From Flavobacterium nitrogenifigens (GTDB lineage Bacteria; Bacteroidota; Bacteroidia; Flavobacteriales; Flavobacteriaceae), in assembly GCF_003254565.1 (NCBI RefSeq), contig NZ_QJRI01000181.1:1-64000 (forward strand): DNA of 64,000 nucleotides, given 5' to 3'. Position numbers and translations under genes: made by a program. Below the pieces are notes generated by a model. That model was not told the origin of the DNA, searched no databases, and was given only the letters and a program-made list of their open reading frames with translations. Positions 1 to 8,942 of the stretch are shown here, in pieces; the first letter of the stretch is position 1; each line of letters opens with the position of its first letter.

Positions 1-3000
1 GTCATCAAAAGTCCAGTTAATCGTGTAAGTCCCCTGAGCATTGTATGCCAATGGATCTGTCGTTGTCCCAGTCACTGTTCCTGCACAATTGTCTGTCGTT
101 GTCGGCGCTGCTGCTGTCGCGGAGCATTCTCCCGTAATATCTGCTAATGTTGGTTTTACAGGTTTCTCCGTGTCTTTAACGATTACCTTTTGAGTAGCTG
201 TTTCTACATTTCCGTTGCCGTCATTAAAAGTCCAGTTAATCGTATAAGTTCCCTGAGCATTGTATGCCAATGGGTCTGTCGTTGTCCCAGTCACCGTTCC
301 TGCACAATTGTCTATGGCTGTCGGCGCTGCTGCTGTTGCAGAACATTCCCCTGTAATATCAGCCAATACGGGCTTGACAGGTTTCTCCGTGTCTTTAATG
401 ATCACTTTTTGGACTGCTGTTTCTACATTTCCGTTACCGTCATTAAAAGTCCAGTTTATGGTGTAGGTTCCCTGAGCATTATAAGTCAAAGGATCTGCTG
501 TTGTTCCCGTCACTGTTCCTGCGCAATTGTCTGTCGTTGTCGGAGCTGCTGCTGTTGCAGAACATTCTCCTGTAATATCAGCCAATACAGGCTTAACAGG
601 TTTTTCGGTATCACTAAATTTTACTGTAGAAGTAGCAGAAGTTGATTCACATCCAGAAGAATTCCTAACTTTTACTTTATAATCTCCATTGGAATTTACA
701 ACTAACTTAGAAGAAGTTTGACCAGAGATTGCAGCATTATCTTTATACCATACATAAGTTGGCGAATTTGCATTTGAATTCGCTGTTAAAGTCGTAGTTA
801 AACATGCCGTTAAATTTCCAGATATAGTTGCTGTAGGTGAAGCATTTGTCGTTACTATGTAAGTAGTTGTTACTGGTCCATTACATCCTGCAGCACTTGC
901 TGTGACTGTAGTTATTCCCGACCATCCAGCTGCATAAGTTACTGCTCCAGTAGCTGAATTTATAGTATTTCCGCCTGCGCTACTTGCAGAATCTAGGCTA
1001 TATGTAATACCTGTTGAATTTGTTGCTGTTGTAGTTTTTGTTATTGTTTCAACTCCTTGGCAACGAGAAGACGTTGCTGGCGAAAATGGTGCAATAGACA
1101 CATTCGGTGTTATGCTTACAATTCCTTGAATTGTTGCTTCTATACAAGGCGCAGTATGACCAACCGTTGTAATTGTATAAGTACCTGCTGCTGTTGGGTT
1201 TCCAGAAATTGTTACTGTTTTTGCATTAGCATCAACCGCAGCAGATAACCCTGCAGGCAAGTTAGATACTGTAGCATTTGTAGCACTTCCTCCAAAAGTA
1301 TATACTGCACTAGGAACTGATGCTCCAGAACAAACTGTTGGATTTTGAGTACCACTTGTAAATACAATAGTAGAAGCATTATTTACAACAGCTGCAACAG
1401 CAATTCTAGACGTTGATGTACAACCTAACGATGTTACTGCTCCAACATAGTAAGTTGTAGTAGCTGTTAAAATTGGAGTATTAAAAGTGGTTCCTGTTTC
1501 TAATACTTTCGAACTTGTAGGATCAGCATACCAATTAATAGTCACTCCATTTGATGCAGTTGCGGTTAATTTTACTGATCCAGAACCACATATCGAACCT
1601 TCTGTTGTAGAATTTATTGTTGGAACTGAATTTATTGTTGCTTTAACTTCTGTTCTTGTTGGTGTTACACAACCATTATCTGTTGCCTCAACATAATAGG
1701 AAGTTGTTGTAGATAAACTTGGTGTCGTAAAACTCTCTCCTGTTCCTAATGATGAGCCTCCTGTAGAAGCTGCATACCAGTTAATCGTTCCTGCTGATGC
1801 TGTTGCCCCCAAAGTTACTTCTCCTGCACCACACCTTGAGTTAGGAGCAATTCCTGTAATTGTTGGTTTTGCATTAATAACAAAATTAACTGCCGCTCTA
1901 CAATTCGCATTACCTGAACAAGCCGCATAATACGTTTTTGTTGTTGCTGTAGCAGTACTTGTCAATCCAGATCCTGTGACTCCTACTGGATTAAAAGAAG
2001 TACCTGTATAAATTGATGAACCACCTGTGGATGTTGTATACCATTCTATTTCTCCTATAGTATAGCTTACTGTTATCTGCATATAATCAACATATGCGGT
2101 AACTGTATTATTGCCGGACTTACTAATATTTGCAGCTAAAGCAATTCCAAAACCAGCATTATTAATCTCATCTGGCGTCCAAGTGGCTGTCCATAAATCA
2201 GCCCCACCACCATAAGTAACAACCGCTGTACTACTATTTGACCAAGTAACTGCGCTTTTTTTATTTTCTCCTACAATTGCATTTGCTTTAATTAAACTAA
2301 CAACATTATCGGAAACATTGTTATTGTTATTATTACCAGTATTATTTAAACTTGCATAACGTCCAATTGTCACTGCAATTCCTTTTATTTTAGCATTTGC
2401 GGGAATAGAAAACTTAAAATCTCTTACGTGAAGGTATTTTGTGGTTCGATTATTATTACTGCTTGCAGATGCTACACCTGAACCATTTGAATTAGCTCCT
2501 GTAGGATTCAACCAATCAACTGACCCTATTCCGTCAACATTACTAGCTATACCAAACAGCGGTCCAATACTACTAGAAACCGCACAAGCTGAAGAAGCTG
2601 TCAATGATCCTGTTTCACCTTGACAAATAGTTACCCCTGTTGTTGTTGGGGCACCATCAACAGCATTAATAACAATACCAGTATTTGCAGCAGAAGTACA
2701 TCCTTGTTCGTTTGTAGTTGTTACAGAATAAGTTCCTGGTACCAATCCAGAAAAAATACCAGTTGTACTATTTACCGAAGCAGATATAGGATTCGTTCCT
2801 GTTAAAGTATAACTTATTCCTGAATCATTTGCGGGTGTATTTACCGTTATAGTTCCAGTTGGAGATGCACAAGTTGTTTGTGTTACACTCACAGTTGGAG
2901 CTGCTGGTAAAGCTAAAATTGAAATATTATCAACAGCAGTACCTGTTCCGCTAAAATTTACACCTGGAACATTTGATTGGCCTGTACCTTCGTACGTTTT

Positions 3001-5016
3001 ATTTGCACTACCATAAGCATTTGTAAATGCCGTTATTCTTCTAGTGGAATTGGCTATTGTACGTGTTGGGTCAAGATATAATGCTTGTGCATTTGCACTA
3101 TAAGTTCCTGCAGCTATTGAAGTTGCTACTTTTCCAACTAAAGTTATGGTCACAACACCAATTTGTGCAATGTTAAATCCTCCAAAAACAGGATTATTAG
3201 CCGTAGCCGAATTCGATAGAGTTCCTGCTGGTCCCGAAGCTCCAGTAGAATAAACTGCCGTAGCTGAATCAAATTCGATACCTGGTGGAAAACTAAAATC
3301 CAACATTACACCAGCAGCATTTCCTGCTCCCGTATTTTTTATTTCGATTTCATAAGAAACTTTTTCATCAATAGCATTGCAAACCGCAGTAGTAGATAAT
3401 GTTTTTACTTTTGTTTCAAGGACTGGAAAACAATTTGCATTAACCTGTAAATTTGGTGGCACGTCTGCAACTGTAAAAGTTGATACATAACCATCTTTTC
3501 CTTCAACAGCTCCATGATTAATTCCTTTTCCTGCATTAGATTTACCTGCAGCCCCACCAAGTACACTAGTTGTAATCGCAACTGTGCTTGAAACATTATG
3601 GCAGATAATTCCACCACCTCCACCTCCACCTGGTCCGTGTTCATTGTTATCGTCATTTTCAGTATTTCCTCCGGCACCACCGTTCGCTTCTATTTTTATA
3701 TTTGCTGTACTATTATTAGAAACATTCAACAAAACTGTTCCTCCAGCTCCTCCTCCTCCTGCACCATCTGGTGAACTAGCATAAGTTCCTGGTGCTCCTT
3801 TTCCTCCATTAGCATAAATAGTACCGCTTCCTAAAACATTTCCAGCATTAATAAGGATAATTGCCCCTCCAACACCTCCTTTTACACCAGAAGACGCATT
3901 ATTTGCATCTCCTGCGCCACCGCCACCGCCCATAATAAGTCTTGGGAATTTTGTAGTCGTAACATAAGATTTTGACCCTGGTCTTCCTGCTCCTGTAAGA
4001 TAATTAGAAAAAAGATCTCCTCCTCCTCCTTGCCATCCAGCACCACCAAGACCACCAAAACCACCATTACCTCCTCCACCTCCACCGGTGTTGTGGTCAT
4101 TACCTCCTCCTCCAGCATTGGCAGGAGCACCTCTTCCAGCAGAACCTCCAGGCATTCCTTCGACTGTACTTGCTACCTGATTAAAGCCATCCCACATATA
4201 TTTAGGCGTACCAGCTATTCCTTCCCCTTTTCCAGAAACATTACTTTTTGAAGAGTCATCAACATAAGTTTTAGAATCGTTAGCATTCGAATCTGCTTTT
4301 GGACTATATCCTCCTCGAAACCCTCTTGCACTACCATCAATACTAAAACCATTAAAATTAAAAGTTCCAGAAACATTAAAAGCAATAATACCACCAGCAA
4401 CTCCATTAAACGGTGGTGTAGTAATATTGGCTGTAAGGGTTAAATTAGAGTATTGAGGTACTCTCACTACTTGAAATGTTCTCTTTCCTCGTGTTGTCGT
4501 AGCATTTGCATTATAAAAACTATTCAAGACACCGTTATTAGCTCCAGTACCTTTGAATGTCAAATTTCCCCCCGATAAGGGTACACTATTCGTCGCAATT
4601 ACATACTCAAAAACTCCAGTATTACCAAGAGACGTAAATCCTGTACCTCCTTGATTATCTGGGCCACTACTTGTTGTTCCAGAACCATAACTAATTGTAT
4701 TTGTATAATTTATCGTTGCATCCTGCATTTGAATAATTAAAATCAAGTCTCCAGCTGAAATCGGAGTGGCTCCAAAATTATTCGAATATTGATCTGTTGC
4801 AGGCACTCCAGCTAACAAAATAGATTGAGCTCCCGCATTTAAAGTAATATTTCCTGAAATTGGATAGTACGTATTTACAGAGCTTGACACAGCAACAGGT
4901 CCATCAACTCCAGGGGTTCCGCATACTTGTGCGAATGAAGTTATTGGTAATACGGCAAATAAGATAAAAAGAATTAGTCTAGAAAATCCAGACTTACAAA
5001 AAGTAGAGTTACGCAT
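1..5016 (-). CDS. Giant secreted repeat-rich adhesin-like protein (3' end beyond window)
   Basis: The frame is open from an ATG at 5016 to the window edge, at least 1,672 codons without a stop; the C-terminus is missing. Residues 1-29 form a signal peptide (basic start, hydrophobic LILFILFAVLP, cleavage near SFAQ). Residues about 240-485 are Gly/Asn-rich, with runs such as GGGGGGNGG. Residues about 530-645 resemble a DUF11-type domain (VSYEIEIKNTGAGNA). Residues about 690-1460 are Ig/PKD-like domains of the CHU type (TINWYA..TGGSSLGTG). From about 1465 on there are 73-residue repeats ending TYTINWTF(N/D)DGNGNV, like HYR-type modules. Related Bacteroidota proteins are exported by the type IX system through a C-terminal sorting domain and act at the surface in adhesion or gliding. 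That role is inference, because the sorting domain would lie outside the window. Confidence 0.88.
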   Translation of the reverse strand, partial: MRNSTFCKSGFSRLILFILFAVLPITSFAQVCGTPGVDGPVAVSSSVNTYYPISGNITLNAGAQSILLAGVPATDQYSNNFGATPISAGDLILIIQMQDATINYTNTISYGSGTTSSGPDNQGGTGFTSLGNTGVFEYVIATNSVPLSGGNLTFKGTGANNGVLNSFYNANATTTRGKRTFQVVRVPQYSNLTLTANITTPPFNGVAGGIIAFNVSGTFNFNGFSIDGSARGFRGGYSPKADSNANDSKTYVDDSSKSNVSGKGEGIAGTPKYMWDGFNQVASTVEGMPGGSAGRGAPANAGGGGNDHNTGGGGGGNGGFGGLGGAGWQGGGGDLFSNYLTGAGRPGSKSYVTTTKFPRLIMGGGGGAGDANNASSGVKGGVGGAIILINAGNVLGSGTIYANGGKGAPGTYASSPDGAGGGGAGGTVLLNVSNNSTANIKIEANGGAGGNTENDDNNEHGPGGGGGGGIICHNVSSTVAITTSVLGGAAGKSNAGKGINHGAVEGKDGYVSTFTVADVPPNLQVNANCFPVLETKVKTLSTTAVCNAIDEKVSYEIEIKNTGAGNAAGVMLDFSFPPGIEFDSATAVYSTGASGPAGTLSNSATANNPVFGGFNIAQIGVVTITLVGKVATSIAAGTYSANAQALYLDPTRTIANSTRRITAFTNAYGSANKTYEGTGQSNVPGVNFSGTGTAVDNISILALPAAPTVSVTQTTCASPTGTITVNTPANDSGISYTLTGTNPISASVNSTTGIFSGLVPGTYSVTTTNEQGCTSAANTGIVINAVDGAPTTTGVTICQGETGSLTASSACAVSSSIGPLFGIASNVDGIGSVDWLNPTGANSNGSGVASASSNNNRTTKYLHVRDFKFSIPANAKIKGIAVTIGRYASLNNTGNNNNNNVSDNVVSLIKANAIVGENKKSAVTWSNSSTAVVTYGGGADLWTATWTPDEINNAGFGIALAANISKSGNNTVTAYVDYMQITVSYTIGEIEWYTTSTGGSSIYTGTSFNPVGVTGSGLTSTATATTKTYYAACSGNANCRAAVNFVINAKPTITGIAPNSRCGAGEVTLGATASAGTINWYAASTGGSSLGTGESFTTPSLSTTTSYYVEATDNGCVTPTRTEVKATINSVPTINSTTEGSICGSGSVKLTATASNGVTINWYADPTSSKVLETGTTFNTPILTATTTYYVGAVTSLGCTSTSRIAVAAVVNNASTIVFTSGTQNPTVCSGASVPSAVYTFGGSATNATVSNLPAGLSAAVDANAKTVTISGNPTAAGTYTITTVGHTAPCIEATIQGIVSITPNVSIAPFSPATSSRCQGVETITKTTTATNSTGITYSLDSASSAGGNTINSATGAVTYAAGWSGITTVTASAAGCNGPVTTTYIVTTNASPTATISGNLTACLTTTLTANSNANSPTYVWYKDNAAISGQTSSKLVVNSNGDYKVKVRNSSGCESTSATSTVKFSDTEKPVKPVLADITGECSATAAAPTTTDNCAGTVTGTTADPLTYNAQGTYTINWTFNDGNGNVETAVQKVIIKDTEKPVKPVLADITGECSATAAAPTAIDNCAGTVTGTTTDPLAYNAQGTYTINWTFNDGNGNVETATQKVIVKDTEKPVKPTLADITGECSATAAAPTTTDNCAGTVTGTTTDPLAYNAQGTYTINWTFDD
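11..620 (-). repeat. Tandem 219-bp repeats coding 73-residue HYR-like modules
   Basis: The word GTCCAGTT recurs at 11, 230 and 449, exactly 219 bp (73 codons) apart. The three copies are almost identical, including the segment coding DITGECSATAAAPT. The array runs off the left edge, so the copy number is unknown. Near-identity at DNA level points to recent duplication or ongoing homogenisation. Confidence 0.92.
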
Positions 5017-5049
5017 AGACGACTTGTGTTTGTGGAACAGAAATTTTGG

Positions 5050-5080
5050 ATACTAAAAAACGGAAGATCGTTTTTAGTAT
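5050..5080 (-). promoter_or_regulatory. Hairpin in the leader of the adhesin gene
   Basis: An inverted repeat of about 12 bp (arms TACTAAAAAACG and TCGTTTTTAGTA, one base of slack in the A/T run) lies 34 bp upstream of the start codon at 5016. It has no strong U-tract on the minus strand, so it looks like a leader structure or binding site and not a terminator. Confidence 0.45.
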
Positions 5081-5530
5081 ATGTGTGGGATACGTGAAAA
5101 AAAATAAATTGGATTTTGAAAAACTTGAAAAAGTTTTCCTGAGACTTACACAAAAAAAGGACATTATGTAGACCATGACATTGTATTAAAAAGACTAAAA
5201 AAGTCTCTCTGGTTTTAAAATAAGTAGATTTGGAAAGTGCGAAAGTATATCGCGAAACCAAATCGAACCTTATTATTCCGACAAAGTGCACATAAAGTCG
5301 TCAAACAACAGTTTTTAACAATTGTTCATCGGCTGAAAATCAAAATTTTGTAAACATTTGATAATGAAAGGACTGAATTTTCTTAAATAATTACGATAAT
5401 TTAAAATTCTTACAGAATTTATTGACAAATAAGTAATAAAACGTAAGAAATAAAAAAGGCTAAGAAAAGTGCGCACGCAAGAAAACGCCTTGATAATCAG
5501 TAATATAAATAAAATAAAATATTTTAAATA
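5081..5530. other. Gene-free AT-rich interval between adhesin gene and queG
   Basis: About 450 bp with no convincing gene. The short frames here have no family features. I looked for a minus-strand TAnnTTTG promoter for the adhesin gene and found no clear match, so its promoter must be weak or regulated. Nothing else stands out. Confidence 0.5.
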
Positions 5531-6454
5531 CTATTGTAAAAATTTAATATTACGCTTTAAACCATCAAATTTGGTTCTTTTGATAGGGGAATTTTTAAAG
5601 ACTGTTCGGAAAGTTTCCTCTGTAATCTCTAACCAGTCTTTTTTAGTAAAAGAAAGCAAATCTGGATTCGGATTAAACAAAGGTTCTGAATGTGGTTTCG
5701 AAAATCGGTTCCATGGACAAACATCTTGGCAGGTATCACAGCCAAACATCCATTCATCAAATTTTCCTTTCATTTCTTCGGGAAGATTTTCTTTTAATTC
5801 GATGGTATAGTACGAAATGCATTTACTTCCATCTACAATATAGGGAGCAACAATTGCCTGCGTGGGACAGGCATCGATACAAGCGGTACAACTGCCACAA
5901 TGATCTGTTACAGCATGATCATATTCTAATTCTAAATCAATAATAAGTTCGGCTATGAAGTAAAATGAGCCAACTTTTTGAGTAATCAAATTACTATTTT
6001 TTCCAATCCAACCCAAACCGCTTTTGGCTGCCCAAGCTTTATCCAAAACAGGTGCTGAATCAACAAAAGCACGTCCTGAAACTTCACCAATATTTTCTTG
6101 AATAGAATGAAGAAGTTCTTTTAGTTTATCTTTGATCACAAAATGATAATCTTGTCCGTAGGCATACTTAGAAATCTTAAAACTTTCGTCATTTTGAAAA
6201 GAATCTGGATAATAATTCAGTAAAAGCGACACAACACTTTTACCATCATCAACCAATAAAGTCGGATCTAAACGTTTGTCAAAATGGTTTTCCATATAAG
6301 CCATCTGACCATTCCGATTATTCTTTAACCAATTTTCAAGTCGCGGCGCTTCTTCCTCTAAAAAACCTGCTTTAGAAATACCGCAAGAAAGAAAACCAAG
6401 TCTTTTGGCTTCTTCTTTTATAAACTTCGAATATTTTTCTTTAGAATTAATCAT
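5531..6454 (-). CDS. queG: Epoxyqueuosine reductase QueG
   Basis: Cytosolic, cobalamin- and iron-sulfur-dependent enzyme that reduces epoxyqueuosine to queuosine in the wobble position of GUN-anticodon tRNAs, the last step of the pathway. Two ferredoxin-like cysteine clusters are visible: CGSCTACIDACP near residue 185 and CDTCQDVCPW near 238. The N-terminal part carries conserved blocks such as DSAPVLDKAWAAKSGLGWIGKN. About 307 residues, usual for Bacteroidota. I chose the ATG at 6454, one codon inside a possible GTG at 6457, because it overlaps the P450 stop as TGATG, a common coupling arrangement. Last gene of a ruvB-P450-queG operon. Confidence 0.95.
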   Translation of the reverse strand: MINSKEKYSKFIKEEAKRLGFLSCGISKAGFLEEEAPRLENWLKNNRNGQMAYMENHFDKRLDPTLLVDDGKSVVSLLLNYYPDSFQNDESFKISKYAYGQDYHFVIKDKLKELLHSIQENIGEVSGRAFVDSAPVLDKAWAAKSGLGWIGKNSNLITQKVGSFYFIAELIIDLELEYDHAVTDHCGSCTACIDACPTQAIVAPYIVDGSKCISYYTIELKENLPEEMKGKFDEWMFGCDTCQDVCPWNRFSKPHSEPLFNPNPDLLSFTKKDWLEITEETFRTVFKNSPIKRTKFDGLKRNIKFLQ

Positions 6455-7800
6455 CACCTTTCAGAAAAAACAACTTCAACATCAACAGGTTTTAAGGTAA
6501 TCAAAGGATTAAAATTGACCGTATTTCTTACTGAAACAACTTTATACTTTTTAATAATATGGGAAATTGCCAAACACATTTCATAAATAGCAAAACCAGC
6601 ACCAATACACATTCTTGGTCCTGCTCCAAAGGGATAAAAATATTGCATAGAATATTTTTTCTGTTCCCCTAAAAAACGATCTGGATTGAATTGTTCTGGA
6701 TTATCCCAATATTTTGGATTTCGATGCAACTCATAAAAAGAAACACCAATTAAAGTATCTTTTTTTATAATAAACTCACCTAAAGAATCGTCCTCTACAT
6801 TTTGTCTGTCTGTAATCCAAGCAGGCGGATACAAACGCATTGACTCATTCAAAACTGCATTTATATATGTCATTTTTTGGAGCTGTTCTACAACATTCTC
6901 ACTTTCCGATTCAACTTTAAGAATTTCTTCAAATACTTTTTGCTGTACATCTAAATGGCTTCCGAGCAATTGCAATGTAAAAGTGAGAGCATTAGCCGTT
7001 GTTTCATGTCCAGCAATAAAGAGAATTTTAATTTCATCTATTAATTGTTCAACAGACATACCCTCTCCAGTATCTTCATAACGAGTTTCCAAAAGCATGT
7101 TCAATAAATCATTCACTTCATTTTGAGAAGCAACTCTCTCTTCAATAATACCTCTAATGATTGCATCATTTTCCTTCGCTAATTGAAGGTGATTTTTTAC
7201 CTGACCGCTAATTGAAAACCACCATGCTTTATGTGGCAATCTAATTTCCTTAATTAGAAAATTCTGAACCGCCTCAATAATATATTTTATTCGGTTAAGT
7301 TTTTCTTCTTCAATAGAAAATTGAAATAATGATTTAGCGACAACATTAAATGCTACTTCGCTCATCATCGGAAAAAGATCTACTTTTTTATCTGTGACAA
7401 TTTCATTGAGCTCAGAAACAATAGTTAGCTTCATATTATCAACCAACTGATTCATTTTTTGCTTATGAAAAGCAGGCTGAATAAGTCTTCTTTGTTTGAG
7501 CCAAAATTCTCCATCAACCGTTAAAAGACCTTTTCCTAAATATTTAGAAAGATAAACAGACTGGAATTTAGATTTATAATAATTCTTTTGATTTTTCTGT
7601 AGTATATACTGAGCAACGTCATTATCTCTTGACAAGATAATATGTCTTGATTTTCCAATTCGTATAGAAAAAGAGTCTCCAAACCGCTCAAAATATTTTT
7701 CATGATACGGTATCGGATTTCTACGAACTCCTTCAGCATCCATAAAAAATCTTAAAATAGAGAGCTTTGGCGGATAATTATACTTTTTACTTATAGACAT
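6454..7800 (-). CDS. Cytochrome P450
   Basis: A 448-residue heme monooxygenase with all family landmarks: the oxygen-activation I-helix AGHETT near residue 262, the K-helix ExxR (ESMR, about 318-321) and the heme loop FGAGPRMCIG with the thiolate cysteine near 397. No N-terminal membrane anchor or fused reductase, so it should be soluble and use separate ferredoxin or flavodoxin partners. The substrate cannot be told from sequence; the closest look is to the CYP102/CYP4-like bacterial branch. It sits between ruvB (11 bp upstream) and queG (1-base overlap), with no redox partner gene nearby. Confidence 0.95.
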   Translation of the reverse strand: MSISKKYNYPPKLSILRFFMDAEGVRRNPIPYHEKYFERFGDSFSIRIGKSRHIILSRDNDVAQYILQKNQKNYYKSKFQSVYLSKYLGKGLLTVDGEFWLKQRRLIQPAFHKQKMNQLVDNMKLTIVSELNEIVTDKKVDLFPMMSEVAFNVVAKSLFQFSIEEEKLNRIKYIIEAVQNFLIKEIRLPHKAWWFSISGQVKNHLQLAKENDAIIRGIIEERVASQNEVNDLLNMLLETRYEDTGEGMSVEQLIDEIKILFIAGHETTANALTFTLQLLGSHLDVQQKVFEEILKVESESENVVEQLQKMTYINAVLNESMRLYPPAWITDRQNVEDDSLGEFIIKKDTLIGVSFYELHRNPKYWDNPEQFNPDRFLGEQKKYSMQYFYPFGAGPRMCIGAGFAIYEMCLAISHIIKKYKVVSVRNTVNFNPLITLKPVDVEVVFSER

Positions 7801-7811
7801 TTCTATCAGTA

Positions 7812-8834
7812 TTAAAACAACTCTCCTTGATTATTAGTATTTACTTTTCCAAGATGTTTATAGGCTTTATCTGTAACTTCTCTGCCTCGAGGTGTTCTCA
7901 TAATAAATCCTTCTTGAATTAAAAAAGGTTCATAAACCTCCTCGATGGTTTCACTGCTTTCACTAACTGCTGTAGCCAACGTTGAAAGTCCAACCGGACC
8001 TCCTTTAAATTTATTGATAATGGTCAGCAATATTTTATTATCCATTTCATCTAGACCATGCGCATCTACATTTAGTGCTTTTAAAGCATATCTTGAAATT
8101 TCAATATCTATTCTTCCATTTCCTTTAATCTGTGCAAAATCTCGAACTCGTCTTAACAAAGCATTTGCGATACGAGGAGTTCCACGACTTCTTCCAGCAA
8201 TTTCAATCGCCGCTTCTAAGTCAATAGGCATCTTTAAAATAGAAGCACTTCTCTCAACAATAGTAGTTAAAAGTTCGGTCGTGTAATACTGTAAACGTGA
8301 AGATATCCCGAAACGGGCACGCATAGGAGCTGTTAACAATCCCGATCGAGTTGTTGCTCCAATCAAAGTAAAAGGATTCAAATTGATTTGAACCGTTCTT
8401 GCATTTGGTCCCGATTCAATCATAATATCAATCTTGAAATCTTCCATTGCAGAGTACAAGTATTCTTCAACAACAGGACTAAGTCTATGAATCTCATCAA
8501 TGAACAAAACATCTCTTTCGTCTAGGTTTGTTAGCAAACCAGCCAAATCACCAGGTTTATCCAATACTGGACCAGAAGTAATTTTAATACCAACCTGTAA
8601 TTCATTTGCTAAGATATTTGCTAAAGTAGTTTTCCCTAGACCTGGAGGACCATGAAAAAGGGCATGGTCTAGCGCTTCACCACGCTGATTGGCAGCGGCA
8701 ACAAAGACTTTCAAATTTTCCAAAACTTGATCTTGTCCGGCAAAATCATCAAATGATAGCGGACGCAATCTTTTTTCAAGATCTAACTCTTCTGAGTTGT
8801 ATCCTTTAGTAGTAGGATCGAGATTTTCATTCAT
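7812..8834 (-). CDS. ruvB: Holliday junction branch-migration helicase RuvB
   Basis: Hexameric AAA+ motor that, with RuvA, drives branch migration of Holliday junctions. Visible: Walker A GPPGLGKTT at about residues 61-69, Walker B LFIDEIHRLS, sensor 1 GATTRSG, an arginine finger in MRARFG, and the C-terminal winged helix ending near RTPRGREVTDKAYKHLG. At 340 residues it is full length. The start at 8834 (MNENLDP) has a TAnnTTTG match at 8839-8846 only a few bases upstream, so the mRNA leader may be extremely short; no matching -33 element is seen. First gene of the ruvB-P450-queG operon. Confidence 0.97.
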   Translation of the reverse strand: MNENLDPTTKGYNSEELDLEKRLRPLSFDDFAGQDQVLENLKVFVAAANQRGEALDHALFHGPPGLGKTTLANILANELQVGIKITSGPVLDKPGDLAGLLTNLDERDVLFIDEIHRLSPVVEEYLYSAMEDFKIDIMIESGPNARTVQINLNPFTLIGATTRSGLLTAPMRARFGISSRLQYYTTELLTTIVERSASILKMPIDLEAAIEIAGRSRGTPRIANALLRRVRDFAQIKGNGRIDIEISRYALKALNVDAHGLDEMDNKILLTIINKFKGGPVGLSTLATAVSESSETIEEVYEPFLIQEGFIMRTPRGREVTDKAYKHLGKVNTNNQGELF

Positions 8835-8900
8835 CCCACAAAGATATATAAACTAATCAGTTTGTAAAACAGTTAATCTGAACGATTAAAACTTTAACTA

Positions 8901-8932
8901 TACAAAAAAGGCTGTCATTTCTGACAGCCTTT
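8901..8932 (-). terminator. Terminator of the act-cox operon
   Basis: An 11-bp stem (8907-8917 with 8922-8932) capped on the minus strand by a GAAA tetraloop and followed by six T. It lies 11 bp after the coxA stop. Confidence 0.9.
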
Positions 8933-8942
8933 AATTATTTTT

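Noticed and set aside
190..645. Plus-strand frames over the repeat array (151 and 68 codons)
   Set aside because: They are antisense shadows of the adhesin repeats: Cys/Arg-rich, repeated with the same period, no family features.
4974..5291. 105-codon minus-strand frame before the adhesin gene
   Set aside because: It overlaps the adhesin start in another frame, is Phe/Cys-rich low-complexity, and has no homology-like motif.
8839..8846. Leaderless promoter of ruvB as a firm feature
   Set aside because: TATCTTTG fits the -7 box but no -33 element exists at proper spacing, so it may be chance in AT-rich DNA.
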